Shown here in pieces: positions 22,928 through 34,854 of a stretch of DNA of 64,000 nt. The notes under the pieces were generated by a model. The model did no database searches and was not told the DNA's origin. It saw only the letters and a list, made by a program, of their open reading frames with translations. This DNA is from Benincasa hispida (Eukaryota; Streptophyta; Magnoliopsida; Cucurbitales; Cucurbitaceae), in NCBI RefSeq assembly GCF_009727055.1, contig NC_052357.1, positions 86,905,563 to 86,969,562 on the forward strand. Reading direction: 5' to 3'. How positions within the stretch are numbered: the first letter of the stretch is position 1; every line of letters begins with the position of its first letter. Position numbers and translations under genes: made by a program.

Positions 22928-23198
22928 GATGTGCACTGCACGATTGTGTGACCTTAATGCTTCGTCGAATAGTCATAGGCACTCGATCCATGCTACACGA
23001 TTGTTTATGCTCATACAACATTGCTAGATGATCACAAGAAGCTGTTACATACACATCTAGATGTGTATAAGAGACAGGATGTGCACTGCACGATTGTGTG
23101 ACCTTAATGCTTCGTCGAATAGTCATAGGCACTCGATCCATGCTACACGATTGTTTATGCTCATACAACATTGCTAGATGATCACAAGAAGCTGTTAC
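22928..23198. other. 121-bp duplication created around an adapter (artefact)
   Basis: Bases 22928-23048 and 23078-23198 are identical over 121 bp and are separated only by the adapter remnant at 23049-23077. A perfect duplication with a library adapter at the joint is best read as a mate-pair chimera. The true genome probably has one copy. Confidence 0.9.
23049..23077. other. Truncated Nextera mosaic-end junction adapter (artefact)
   Basis: The 29 bases are the last 10 bases of the left mosaic end plus the complete right mosaic end AGATGTGTATAAGAGACAG. The first 9 bases of the usual 38-bp junction are missing. On the minus strand it encodes the telltale VSYTHLDV. Confidence 0.96.
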
Positions 23199-24951
23199 AC
23201 GATCAAGGAGATATAGATTTGCCTGGACGATTCAAGACCCGGTTCGCCTGTTTGAACTGGTGGACTCAATACTCTTTGTAATAGTTAGCATCATTCTTTC
23301 GAATTTGAGGCTAATTATTCCGGCCCATCAACTTTTATCTAATGTACAAGAGATGTATGTTTGTTTATATGCCATAATGTATGACATAGATTTAAAACCC
23401 ACCTTAGGTTATGCATTTGTTCATGCATCATCTTTATATTATAAGTGTTATAATATAGTAGATTGCATGATTAAATTAGATTAAAACATGCTCATGGATC
23501 ATATAATATAAGAGTTATATTTATGCATGCATTAAGTATATTTATGCATCATCTTTATATTATAAGTGTTATAGTATAAGGGAGTATGAGAACATATATG
23601 CTTAGTTCATTACTTTGTTATATAAGAGTTATATAAAAGTAGTAATGAATGAACAATGCATGGAGCATGATAGTAAGGTTTATTTGTAAGAGTTATAAAT
23701 ACCTTGAGAATGTGTTGCTTCGCATTGTGGATGATTTTAATTGTTTCCTTTTATAAGAGTGATAATGGAAATTATAACTAAAATCAATACGAAAGAGTTG
23801 CATGTAAACTTAGGTAAAATCATGTTTTAAAAGGGTTTTAAAATTTGATTGAGATCGACCCAAGTTCATGGTTCTAATGATATTAGAAACCTAAGTTTAA
23901 TCTTTTAAATCGGTTTAATAGGATTAAATTGATTTTCATAAAAGATTAAATTTGTAAGAAAACTATTTATAAAGGATCTTTTGTCTAAGACGAGTTCTGG
24001 CTAGGCTGGGGTATTTAAGTTGAAGGAAACGAAACACCCCTACCTAGGAACCTACTTGGAAAGGTGAATTAGATAGATTTATTGCAAGCATACAACAATT
24101 GATCAAAGAGTTCGTTAAAGTGTTTAATGAATGATGATCAATAGTTGTTTAACTTTCCAAAGTAAAAGTTACTTTTGGGCAAACCTAATCAGTCACTTAG
24201 TTAAAATAATTAGCCGTGTTTTTTCTAAGTAAAATAAACCCTAGGTTTTAAAATACTCAGTGGGATGAAAAGATATCTATGATATGTCAATTCCACTCAT
24301 GTTTCTCCCTGAATGTTCACACCGTTAGATTCATGCTTAGCCTCGTAGTGCCCTGGGAGCATCCCCCTTCGAATGGTGTTTGCACGGGTCAATATCAAGG
24401 TGAATGGAGAGAGTATTTATAGTAAGCGGGAGAAGGATGTGTGTCAACATGTCCTGCGGTATTCCTCATTGGTTTACACCATGAGATCTTCTTGCACGAC
24501 CTCGTGACGTCCTTAGAGCGTCCCTCTTCAGATGGTTTGTGCGGTTGGTCAATATCAAGGTGAACTCCAGAAATGGATAGGGTCACTTTAGTTTTTGCTT
24601 TAATCGGATTTTTTCCCTTTGGATTCGTTACTTGGGGCAGAACTCTAGGATCTATAATGAAGGATGAAACTTATGGGAAATTGTTAAGCAGGTTAATGAT
24701 TTATTGACCAAATCAATGATGGCTAGCCGTTATAGGAACAAGAGTTGTTCTGGTGTAATGATTAGTTGAGAATGTCTCAATTTAAAGGAGGGATAAATTG
24801 ACTACCCTTCGGTGGCTTTTATCCTAAACCATTGAAGCATCATTGCAAAACTAGATGAGTTCATTTAGATTTTGCTAAACTAGATTGGATTTTGTTTTAA
24901 AGAGTAATTGCTAAATCTAATGTAGATTAATATGTTTGTTTTTTCAGCAAC

Positions 24952-27900
24952 ATGTCATTGTATGATTTTCCGTTAGTTGCCTTTTCTAATTTGACTGATT
25001 ACATACATTGGAAAGAGTCTCTTAAAACATATTTTGTGGTAAACGACCTTAAGTTTTTTATGAGGAGTGTCCTCTAGTCCCAAACCCTAATGCACCGCAA
25101 ATGTTCATAATGCATATGAGGTATGGATGAAGGCTAATTCGATGGCCCGACTTCACATTTTGGCAAGCATACCTGATGCATTGGCGTAAAGGGTTGAGAA
25201 CATGGGCATTGCACGTAAGATCATGAACTCGTTGCAAGAACTGTTTGAACGTAAGTTCTCACTTTTTAAGCAAAAAGGGATGGATGACAAATAAACTAGT
25301 AGTATTAGTTCCCAAGATAACCTCCAATCTTTCTTGAATGCCAAGGAACTAGAAGAGAAAGCAATTGTTGTTGACTTTAATGAAGTTCATCGATGAGAAG
25401 TGATCTCTGAAATGAAACTTGGAGCTTATATAGGTTCTAATACTGATCCCACTACTTTCTAGAAGAGGTAAAGTTCTAAAGACGATAAATGTGATTTATT
25501 TGTCTTGGAGACGTGTTTGGTAGAGAATGATGATTCTGCCTGGATACTTGATTCAGGTGCTACTAACCACGTAAGTTCTTCCTATCAAGGATTTAGTTCC
25601 TGAAAACGTTGGAAACTAGAGAGTTGACTCTTAGAGTCGGTACTGGTGAGGTCGTTTCAATTGTTGCTAAAGGCAAGCTAAAGTTATTTTTTTAGACAAG
25701 AAACGTTATCTGTTACTGGATAATATTTATGTAGTTCCTCATATCAAGAGGAACTTATTTTCAGTTTTTTTTCTGATTGAACAAGGTTATTTCATCTCCT
25801 TTTCTGAGAATAAAGACTTTATTTTTAAGAATGGTATGGAGATTGGTTTTGGTTCAATGGAAAATAACTTGTATGTACTAAAAGCATTACTCATAAAAGC
25901 TTTGCTTAATACTGAATTGTTCAAAATAGCGACAACTGTAAAAAGACTAAGGCTTTCTCCTAAGGAAAACGTCCATCTTTGACATCTAAGGTTATGTCAC
26001 ATCATTCTTAATAGGATTGCGAAGTTGGTGAAATATGGACTTTTAAATGGTTTAGAAGAAAACTCTTTGCCGGTTTGTGAATCATACCTTGAAGGCAAAA
26101 TGACCAAACGACCTTTTACTGGAAAAGGTTATAGAGCCAAGGAAACCTTGGAGCTTATACATTCAGACCTTTATAGTCCGATGAGTGTTAGAGCTCGAGG
26201 TGGGTATGAATATTTCATCTCTTTCATAGATGATTATTCAAGATATGGGTATCGACCTAATGCAACATAAGTCTGATGCTCTTGAAAAGTTCAAGGAGTA
26301 TAAGGGTGAAGTTGAAAACTTGGTAGGTAACAAGATAAAAACACTACGATTTGATCGTGGTGGAGAGTATATGGACTTAGAGTTCCAGAACCATATGATA
26401 GAACATGGAATCACGTCCCAACTCTTGGCCCCAGGTACACCTCAGCAGAATGGTGTATCAAAAAGGAAATAAAAACCTGCTAGACATGGTTCGGTCTATG
26501 ATGAGTCATGCTCATCTTTCAGACTCGTTTTGGGGATTTGTAGTGGAGACTGCAGTTTACATTTTGAACAATGTTCCCTCAAAGAGTGTTTCCGAAACGC
26601 CTTTTGAGTTATGCAGAGGTCGTAAATGTAGTTTATGCAACTTCAAGATTTGGGGATGTCCAGCCCATGTGCTTGTGGCTAACCCTAAAAAGTTAGAACC
26701 TCGTTCGAAAGTTTGCCTATTTGCACGCTACCCCAAAGAAATGAGGGGTGGATACTTCTATGATCCAAGTGAGAACAATGTGTTTGTATCGACACTATCT
26801 TCTTGGAAGAAGACCACATATGGGATCATAAGCCACGAAGTAAGCTTGTTTTAAATGAGATTTCTAATGAAACTACTGAGAATTTAACAAGAGTTGTTGA
26901 ACAAACTGATAGATCAACAAGAGTTGTTGATGTCGATTCATCTAGTCAATCATATCAAGAATTGAGACTGCCTCGACGTAGTGGGAGGGTTGCGAACCTA
27001 CCGAAACACTATATGGGTTTAACTGAAGCCCAAAACATCATATCTGATGATGGGGTTGAGGATCCATTGTCTTATAAGCAAGCAATGGAGGATGTTGACA
27101 AAGATGAGTGGATTAAAGCCATGAATCAGAAAATTGAGTTTATGTACTTCAATTCCGTTTGGGAACTTATGGATCAGCCTGATGAGGTAAAATCTATAGG
27201 TTGTAAGTGAATCTACAAGAGGAAAAGAGGTGTAGATGGAAAGGTGCAGACCTTTAAGGCTAGACTTGTTGCAAAGGGTTATACCCAGGTTAAGAGATTG
27301 GATTATGAGGAAACTTTCTCACCTGTTTTCATGTTGAAGTCTATTAGGCTTTTCCTGTCTACAGCCACATTTTATGATTATGAGATATGGCAGATGGACG
27401 TCAAGACTGCCTTTTTGAATGGTAATCTTGAGGAGACCATCTACATGGCTCAATTAGAGGGGTTCATTGATCCAGATCAAGAGCAAAAAGTTTACAAGCT
27501 TAATAGGTCAATTTATGGATTGAAACAAACATCTAGATCTTGGAACATTAGCTTTGATAGTGCGATCAAATCATTTGGCTTTGATCAGAATGTTGATGAG
27601 CCTTGTGTTTACAAGAAAATCATCAACAACTCAGTAGCTTTCTTAGTGCTATATGTGGATGATATCCTACTCATTTGAAATGATGTAGGTTTTCTGATTT
27701 GACATTAAGAAATGGCTAGCCACCCAATTCCAAATAAAATATTTGGGAGAGGCACAGTTTGTTCTAGGGATCCAGATCATAAGGGATCGTAAGAACAAAA
27801 GGTTGGCCTTGTCTCAGGCATCGTACCTTAACAAGATGTTAATCAGATACTCGATGCAGAATTCCAATAGGGGTTTATTACCTTTCAGGCATGAAATTAT

Positions 27901-28620
27901 TTTGGCTAAGAAATAGTGTCCTAAGACACCTCAAGAGGTTGAGGAAATGAGACGAATTCCCTATGCATCAGATGTTGGTAGCCTTATGTATGATATGTTA
28001 TATACTAGACCTGACATTTGCTATGCAGGAGGAATTGTCAGCCGATATTAGTCCAATCCAGGATTATATCAATGGACGGCGGTCAAAACGATCCTTAAGT
28101 ATCTTCGAAGAACGAGAGACTATATGCTCGTGTATGGAGATAAGGATTTGATCCTTACAGGATACACAGACTCTGACTTTCAGACTGATAGAGATTCTCG
28201 GAAATCGACATCAGGGTTAGTGTTCACTCTGAATGGAGGGGTTGTAGTTGATGCATCATAGACTCCACTATGGAATCCGAATATGTAGCCGCTTGTGAAG
28301 CTGTTAAAAAGACTATTTGGATTAGGAAGTTTCTTACCGATTTGGAAGTTGTTCCAAATTTTTCTTTGTCGATCACACTTTATTGTGATAATAGCCGGGC
28401 TATGGCAAATTCTAAGGAACCTTGGATTCATTGGAGAGGAAAGAACATCGAACGAAAGTATCATTTGATCAGGGAGATTGTGCATCGCGGTGAATGATAG
28501 TCACGAAGATCGCGTCGGAGCACAATGTTGTTGATCCGTTTACAAAGGCTCTCACAACTAAGGTGTTTGAGGGTCATCTGAAGAGTTTGGGCTTACGGGA
28601 TATGTGGCACATTGTCTAAG
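24952..28620 (+). pseudogene. Copia gag-pol polyprotein, multiply broken
   Basis: Gag starts at ATG 24952 (MSLYDFPLVAFSNLTDYIHW) and breaks within 45 codons. The protease active site DSGATNH is near 25550. The integrase zinc region (HLRLCH...C) and HSDLYSPM / FIDDYSRYG lie at about 25980-26250. Integrase continues at 26270-26470 with RFDRGGEY, but the catalytic Glu of the NGVSERR motif is Lys (codon 26461-26463), followed by a stop. Reverse transcriptase spans about 27060-27680, with KARLVAKGYTQ, QMDVKTAFLNG and YVDD at 27652-27663, then a stop. RNase H lies at about 28150-28610 (TGYTDSDFQTD, ESEYVAACEA, LYCDNS). An intact protein of this family has about 1300 residues in one frame. The element cannot move on its own. 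Confidence 0.9.
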
Positions 28621-28730
28621 ACAAGTGGGAGATGATATTGGGGTATAGAGTATGTCCTAGTTTATTGTATATCGTATTGTTTTTTGTCTTGTACGTTAAT
28701 CTTCCGAGGCATTAGGACAAGTGGGAGATA
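28621..28730 (+). other. Twin polypurine tracts at the Copia 3' end
   Basis: ACAAGTGGGAGA occurs at 28621-28632, right after the end of pol, and CAAGTGGGAGA occurs again at 28719-28729, next to the 3' LTR. Only the second can prime plus-strand synthesis at the LTR edge. The same pair is seen in the other Copia tails of this window. Confidence 0.75.
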
Positions 28731-29887
28731 GTTGGGATTTATGTTCTAATTCTCCTAGTAGTCTCATAGTTTGTAAACATATTGTAAACATATTGTTATT
28801 AATAAAATAAATGTTATTTTATAAGTATTTACTCAAATCCAATAAACTAAGATCCGTGGTTATTTCATGTAACTTAAGCATGTATGTGGAGACATACAAG
28901 TCGATCATTGCTTAAGTAATAACCTAAATGGTTTGTAGTAGATAGATAAAGGAGGGATACTTTATCCTGATGATACTACGGATATGGCCCGCTTTGTAGA
29001 TCTTACAAGTGTTGTAAAGTGCTACAAATGGTCTGATCCTAACCATTCATGTGGAGACATGCGAGCGAGAGTGTCCTATACAAAGAGTTTGTATAAGACT
29101 AGACCACGAAATGATTAGTCTCTTTATATAATGTCGTTGATAATTGAGACTTACATTTCATTAAAATTACCATAGTTGACATGACCTTAATCCTGAGTGA
29201 ATTGGGAACTCCTGCCTATAAAGATGGTCTTTTGATTTGTATGGGTGAGAGTGGCCAGGTTGCCAACTCAACAAACCTACTATTTTAGAGATTCGTCTGA
29301 TTAGGGAGCTGGGAACTCAGCTACACAAGACGGAATTCACTCCTTCCCTGAAGTAGGGGTAAGTAGATAAATTGCTCTCTTAAAGGTTGATTCCAAGTCT
29401 TGAACATAGTGGCCACTCTCTCCTGGCCCAAGAGAATTTAGACATAGTAGTCACAATATTCATCTCTCACTTACTCGATCATCTACCTTTTGTTTTCCTC
29501 AATCCAAAATCATACAGAGCCCAAAACTCCTGGATTCTCACACCGAGAATACCAAAGTAATCATTGTGGTGGTGTTCTAGTTCCATTCGAGGATCGGGTT
29601 GAACTCGATTGTGATTGAAATGCATCCAGTTGTTCATTGAGATCGTGTTCAAATCGTTGCATTCGAGTTCTGCTGTTGAACAAGTTGTTGAACGATCGAG
29701 GGATACTTGAAGAAAAGTTCTTCAAAGGTTTGTATACTCTATCCTTGTTTGTTCCTAAAGAAACATGCTGTAATTTATTGTTTATGCATAATCGTTTCCG
29801 TTTAGATTGTAATTATTTGTGTTCTATCTCAATAGGATTTGGAACGATCTGCTTCCACTCAATGGATCTCAATTCAAAGTTCTTTCA
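28731..29887 (+). repeat. 3' LTR of the Copia element, internally deleted
   Basis: It starts AGTTGGGATT (first base changed from T) and ends GTTCTTTCA, 1157 bp. Compared with the 5' LTR it lacks about 880 bp; the joint is near 29455, where CATAGTAG runs into TCACAATATTCATCTC. Confidence 0.88.
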
Positions 29888-32864
29888 AATTTCACCACCA
29901 TGAATCTTTATTCATGAAATTAATATTTAAATCATATCTAAATATTTAATTGATTATCCGATTTCGTTTAATTCCAAAACTTAAACATGTAATTATATCA
30001 CATATAATTACAAATTCCCTTAATTCGAATTTGAACGTTTCAAATCAACTTATCATGCTATTCTAAGGCTTATTCTACTTGTGAGCTAGTAGGGAGACCT
30101 AATGGACCTACAAATCATGGACTCCAACGATTCGAGTTTAATTGGCTAAATCGAATTAACCCTCATTCGTTAACTATCGGGCCACTCCACTAAATCTCAG
30201 TAGTTGCACTTCTCTTACTATAGATATATTGTGTTAATTCAATATAACCATGATTAGTAAGTTAACCCTTTGCAAGTTATCCGTAATAAGGGTTGGGTCA
30301 AATGGTTGTTTTACCCCCGAGATTAGCTCTTGTTCCTTAAGTCCCACTGATCCTTTAATGAACAATCAATTTTTGATCGGATCATCAAACCAATCCCCCT
30401 TGAGCCAATAAAAGGGTGGGGCGCCTTGTTCAAGACCCAGAGTCAGCACTTAAGGGAACAACCTCTCTGCTATCCCTGAAAGTGGGTAGGAGTGAATTTC
30501 TTCTTGTACCCTATGTCCCTAGCTATCTACCCAGTCTTATCCCTAAAATTTGAGGCTTATTGAGCCGGCGCTATTGAGTTAACCCTCACTGATGCGAATC
30601 TAAGAATAATCTCAAATAAATAGGAGTTCATAGTTAGCTCAGAATTAAGGTTAAGTTACATAAGTCATCGTTATGTATTAGTCAGTCTTAAACAGTAAAC
30701 AGTGTTATAAAGTAAGAGTGACTTATTTCTTGATCCAATCTTATGCAAACTCATTGCACATGATGCCCCCACTCCTCATGACACCACATAAACAAATCAA
30801 GATCACTTCATTTGTAGCACTTTACAACTCCTTGTAACAACTACAGAGTGGGTCGCATCCAATAGTGTTACCAGAATAAAGTATCCAACCTTATTCGTAT
30901 ACTATAAATTATTTTGACTATTTACTCGAACCTGATCCACTCTTATGTCTCCATATAAAGTTCAAGTACTCATGTAATAGTCATGGATCTTTTAGTTTAT
31001 TGGATTTAGTTTTTACAATTGTAATTCAATTTTATCGAATAAATGTTGAATAACACCTTTATTAATAATAGATTATATTTAACTTTATAGACTACGAGTT
31101 TTAAGACATGCAACCCAACACATGGTAGTGACGAAGATGATTTTATGACATATATTTGATTTATATAGAAGAACTCTCTAGGTTAAAGTGTGTGAGGGTT
31201 ACCAAAAATGTCTAGGACTATGAGACATGTCAATTATACACTAGGGCAAATGGGAGAACATGTTGCATGTATAGTATGTCTTAGGATACATGTCTCACTT
31301 ACTGGCTTATTAGCTTTAGTGCAAGTGAAAGATTGTTGGGATTTATGCCTTAAAGTCTCGTAGTTAATTAGTAATTTGATATAATAATTGACATTTTATA
31401 TATGCAATAAAGAAAAAATCCAAGGTTATATCATGAGACTTGAAACAATATGTATTGGACATACAGGTGGACCATGTTTCAAGTAATAACCTAAAGAGTC
31501 TATAATATATGGATTAAGGTTGGGTACCTTATCCTGGTAACACTATGAATACGGGTCACTTTGTAATCGTTACAAATGTTGTAAGTGCTACAAATAATTT
31601 GATCCAAATCGTTCATGTAAAAACATGCGATTGAAGGTATCCTATACAATGAGTTTGTATAAGATTAAACTGCATATATGACACTGTTGACGGAAGAGAT
31701 TAATATTTCATAGGATAATCATGTAACTCGATCTCAATCCTAAGTGAGTTTTGAACTCCTGTCTATGAGAGCAATCCTTTCACTACAAGAAAAAGACGAT
31801 ATCCCAGCGCTAAAACCCACCGTCGGGAGTAAAATTGTAGGGAGATATAATATCTCAGGATGCTGTACAACAATCGTCAAGATTTCTTCCTATAACTCCG
31901 AAGGCCTTTCCTTGTCATCGGGAGAACGGAGTATCTCCCAACGACTAATTTAGGCATCGAGAGTTAGTACTAACTCTCGAGGTTACATTATACGCGTCGA
32001 GAGTTAGTACCCTAATATTATATTTGAAATCCAGACGCCTCCCCTGAAATCTCCTTTCCTGCTCTCTGATCTCCTCCCTCCATTTGAACGTCGCTCCCCT
32101 CAGATCGCATACAATCGTTGAATGTCATCGAATGCTACTCCCCTCAGACCATCAAATGCAATGGGTCATCGACTAATTTTAAGTGTTGGATCATCAACTA
32201 ATTTTAAGCGTTTGGGCCGTCGAACGCCGTCTCAGAAGCTACCGTCGATTAGCACAGGTAATCTTTTAAATGTCATCGAATGCACGTCGCCGTCAATTAG
32301 CACAAATAATATCTCTCTTTTATGGCTGTCTTTAAGGTATTTTGATGGTGAAATAAGGGTTTGTTTATGGATTTCGATGATGAAATGAGGGTTTGTTTAG
32401 GGATTTTGATGGTGAAATCATGGTTTGTTTGTTCGTTTTTCATGGTTGGGATTGATGGATTCTGTTTAGGATCATTTCCTTGAGCTTTTGCAAGTGGTGT
32501 CCATAACTGATCTTTGCTCCTGGGTTTATTACGCCAATCAAAATTAATTCATATATTAGCAATCTTCTTTAAATTTCTATATGCTCTCGGCGTGAATTGT
32601 AGTATTCTAAAGAAAAGAAAAAAGATGCAAAAATTAAAGAATGTTACTTTCTCTTATTTTGAATCTATTCTTGAATCTTTGAGTGTTTCTCACTATTATT
32701 AAAACTAATCAAGATTAATCAAATTTTTGTAATGTCGTTTTCTCTTTAATCAATTAAATGAGATTTGTTTTCTAAATAATCACTATTGTTAGCTATCCTA
32801 CAGTTATGCTAGCCAAATAACTGGAACTTTATGTGTTTTCTTGAGTTTTTGTGTGTTTTTGGAT

Positions 32865-33290
32865 TTTTATGATATTTGAATGTGTGTGGGGTGGGCTAAG
32901 ATTAGTTATACTTGTTTTGGAGTTCAACCTGAAATTCTTTTGTTTATTTGTGAAAGTTTATGAATTTTGAATGTTGTGTTGGATGGCTTGAGATTAGTTA
33001 TTCTTTTGGAGTTGAACTTGTGGTCTTTGTCTGTTTGTGGAGGTTTAAGGTTTAGAATATGTAGTCTTAGAAGTGTATTGATTTTCTTTGTTTTTTAGGA
33101 TTGTAGGATTCATCTTATGGCTTTTGTTTGTTCGTGGAAGTTCATCAAATTTGAATGTTGTGTGGGATGGGTTGAGATTAATTATTCTTTTGGAGTTGAA
33201 CTTGGTGTCCTTTTGTGTTTGTGGAAGTTAATGAAATTTGAATGTTATGTGGGATAAGTTGAGATTAGTTTTCAAATGAGGGATTGAGAG
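32865..33290 (+). repeat. Imperfect tandem repeats inside the CACTA
   Basis: About four copies of a 70-110 bp unit contain TTTGAATGTTGTGTGGGATG, then GGTTGAGATTAGTTATTC and TTTTGGAGTTGAACTTG. A further copy sits in the second half at about 35070-35180. The repeat lies in the 3' part of the element and has no long reading frame. Confidence 0.7.
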
Positions 33291-34689
33291 TTCCTCATAC
33301 ATTTAATCTTCATATATATAATAATGTTCTCTAATTAATGTAATTATAGGTAAACTACTATTTTGGAGATGCTATTTGGAGATGATGTTGGAGATGTCGT
33401 TTGGAGATGTCATCACAATTTATTCAATGTATTCGTCATGACATATTTGTTTTTAGACTATCTTTGTCAACTTTTCTCTCTTTTGTGTAATGAAGAATAC
33501 TATCGACTTTGTTTTTGTTTTTGTTTATTTGTATGTGAATACGTTTTGTTTTTTATGTGCTTGATTTACTTAATAATGTTCCAAATTTTAGGTTATTCGG
33601 ATCAAAATAAAAAAAATTAAAAAAAAAGGCTTGAATATTGCACTAATTCCCGACGATGGCGTCAGGAGGTCAATTATATCCCGACGACTAGTCGATCATC
33701 AGAAGTTTAATTTTAGAAACTCTACATCAAACTTCTAAAACTCTCGATGACAGTAACATTCTCGGGAGACACTAAAAGAAAAAAAAAGGCTCTCTCGACA
33801 TCTAAAACCACCATCGGGAGATCTATCGTCAAGAGAGACTACGTATGAGTAGCATCGGGAGTTAGAAATAACTCCCGACGCCATATATAAGTCGTCGAGA
33901 GATATTTTCAATCTTCCGATGGGTAGATAATATGTATCGGGAGTTAACAATAACTTCCGATGGTTGGACAGTATGCGACGGGAGTTAGCCAAACTTCTAA
34001 CGAGTTAAATAATTTGTCGAGAGTTTGTTAGGAACTCCTAATGGATCTTCTAACAACTCACAATAGCCATTGAGAGATGAGTTATAGAATCCTCAAATCA
34101 AAGAAGGCAAATCAGATCTGCCTTCTTCTTCAGAACCCTAGGTTCATCAACCAGACGAGAGAGATAAAGTAGCGTGCCATTCGTCCGCCGCCTCGTCGTT
34201 CGTCATCTTTCATTGTTCTTTCACAGCTCTTCACAGGCCTGTCGTCCTTTCGTTTGCCTGATCTTCAGTTCGTCGTCCATTCATCTGCTACCCTACCATC
34301 GTCGTTCTTCTTTCGCTCGTCATCTCCGCCGGTCAATTCGTTTGTTCATTCGTCGTCTTATGCCGATAATGTCTTCTTGCTTTTTTTTTTTTTTTTTTTT
34401 AGAATTTGGTATATTAATTAAAATAATGTTTTTCTAATAACAATGGAAAGTTTACTCCATATGATAAAATTAATTATTCCCTAGTATTGTTTACATGGAA
34501 AAATTAGGAATTCTCATTAGTTTTATTTTTTAAAAAAATTACTTTTTTTCCTTTTCTCTTTGACTTCTTCAAGTTATTATATTTTGTACGAATTAGAAAC
34601 TTTTTATTAAATCTATTATAAGATTACCATGGCATAGAAGATTTAAATATTTATAAAAAGCCTAGGTTGGAACCCTAAACCTAAGTCAA

Positions 34690-34854
34690 GAAGGGGTAGC
34701 AGCTCATCGAGTTCGTCATCTACTCAAGGAACGAAAAGTAGGGAGGTGAGGGAATTGAAAGCCAATTTCGAACAGTCTCAATCGAGGATTAAGGAACTTG
34801 AAGATGTTAAGAAAGGATCATGCAAGACAAATGGAAGAAATGAAAAAAAATGAT
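34690..34854 (+). pseudogene. C-terminal scrap of a CACTA protein (Ser-rich linker plus coiled coil)
   Basis: One frame reads a serine run (GSSSSSSSTQGTKS), then REVRELKANFEQSQSRIKEL and EDVKKGS before a stop. A serine linker followed by a heptad-like charged helix is what ends many plant En/Spm (Transposase_24-type) proteins. Only about 50 residues remain. The assignment rests on context and pattern. Confidence 0.4.

Larger units (their letters stand above)
22225..24951 (+). other. Long untranslated leader of the Copia element
   Basis: About 2.7 kb lie between the primer site and the gag ATG, with no long reading frame. The part 22560-23210 is a field of degenerate CGATCGTGTAG / CTAAACGATCG words. 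The part 23380-23720 has repeats of ATAATATAAGAGTTATA with ATGCATCATC. Two imperfect copies of a unit containing GGTCAATATCAAGGTGAA occur at about 24340-24405 and 24510-24565. Confidence 0.6.
20173..29887 (+). mobile_element. Complete but inactive Copia LTR retrotransposon
   Basis: The element has a 5' LTR, an iMet-type primer site, a long untranslated leader, gag-pol in the Copia order (protease, integrase, reverse transcriptase, RNase H), twin polypurine tracts and a 3' LTR. It is bracketed by AATTC (20168-20172) and AATTT (29888-29892), a near-perfect 5-bp target duplication. Its total length here is 9.7 kb, of which about 150 bp near 23049-23198 are an assembly artefact. The coding region has many stops and frame breaks. 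It is inserted in the minus-strand LTR 17735-31120, 70 bp from another insertion. Confidence 0.92.
17735..31120 (-). mobile_element. Solo LTR hosting a nest of two younger insertions
   Basis: On the minus strand the LTR starts TGTTGGGTTGCATGTC at 31120 and ends ...CTAACA at 17735. Its own sequence is 17735-18334, 20103-20172 and 29888-31120 (about 1.9 kb). It is bracketed by CATGA (17730-17734) and CATGG (31121-31125), and copy A shows the empty site (TATCATGGTAGT near 10190). Two insertions split it: a solo LTR (18335-20102) and a full Copia (20173-29887). It is homologous to the minus-strand LTR at 61795-63544. Confidence 0.85.

Noticed and set aside
22773..23171. 132-residue minus-strand reading frame with an internal repeat
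   Set aside because: The repeat and the peptide VSYTHLDV come from the adapter-linked 121-bp duplication.
34174..34437. 87-residue Arg/Ser-rich frame in the CACTA
   Set aside because: It resembles a translated pyrimidine-rich leader ending in a T-run, with no domain.
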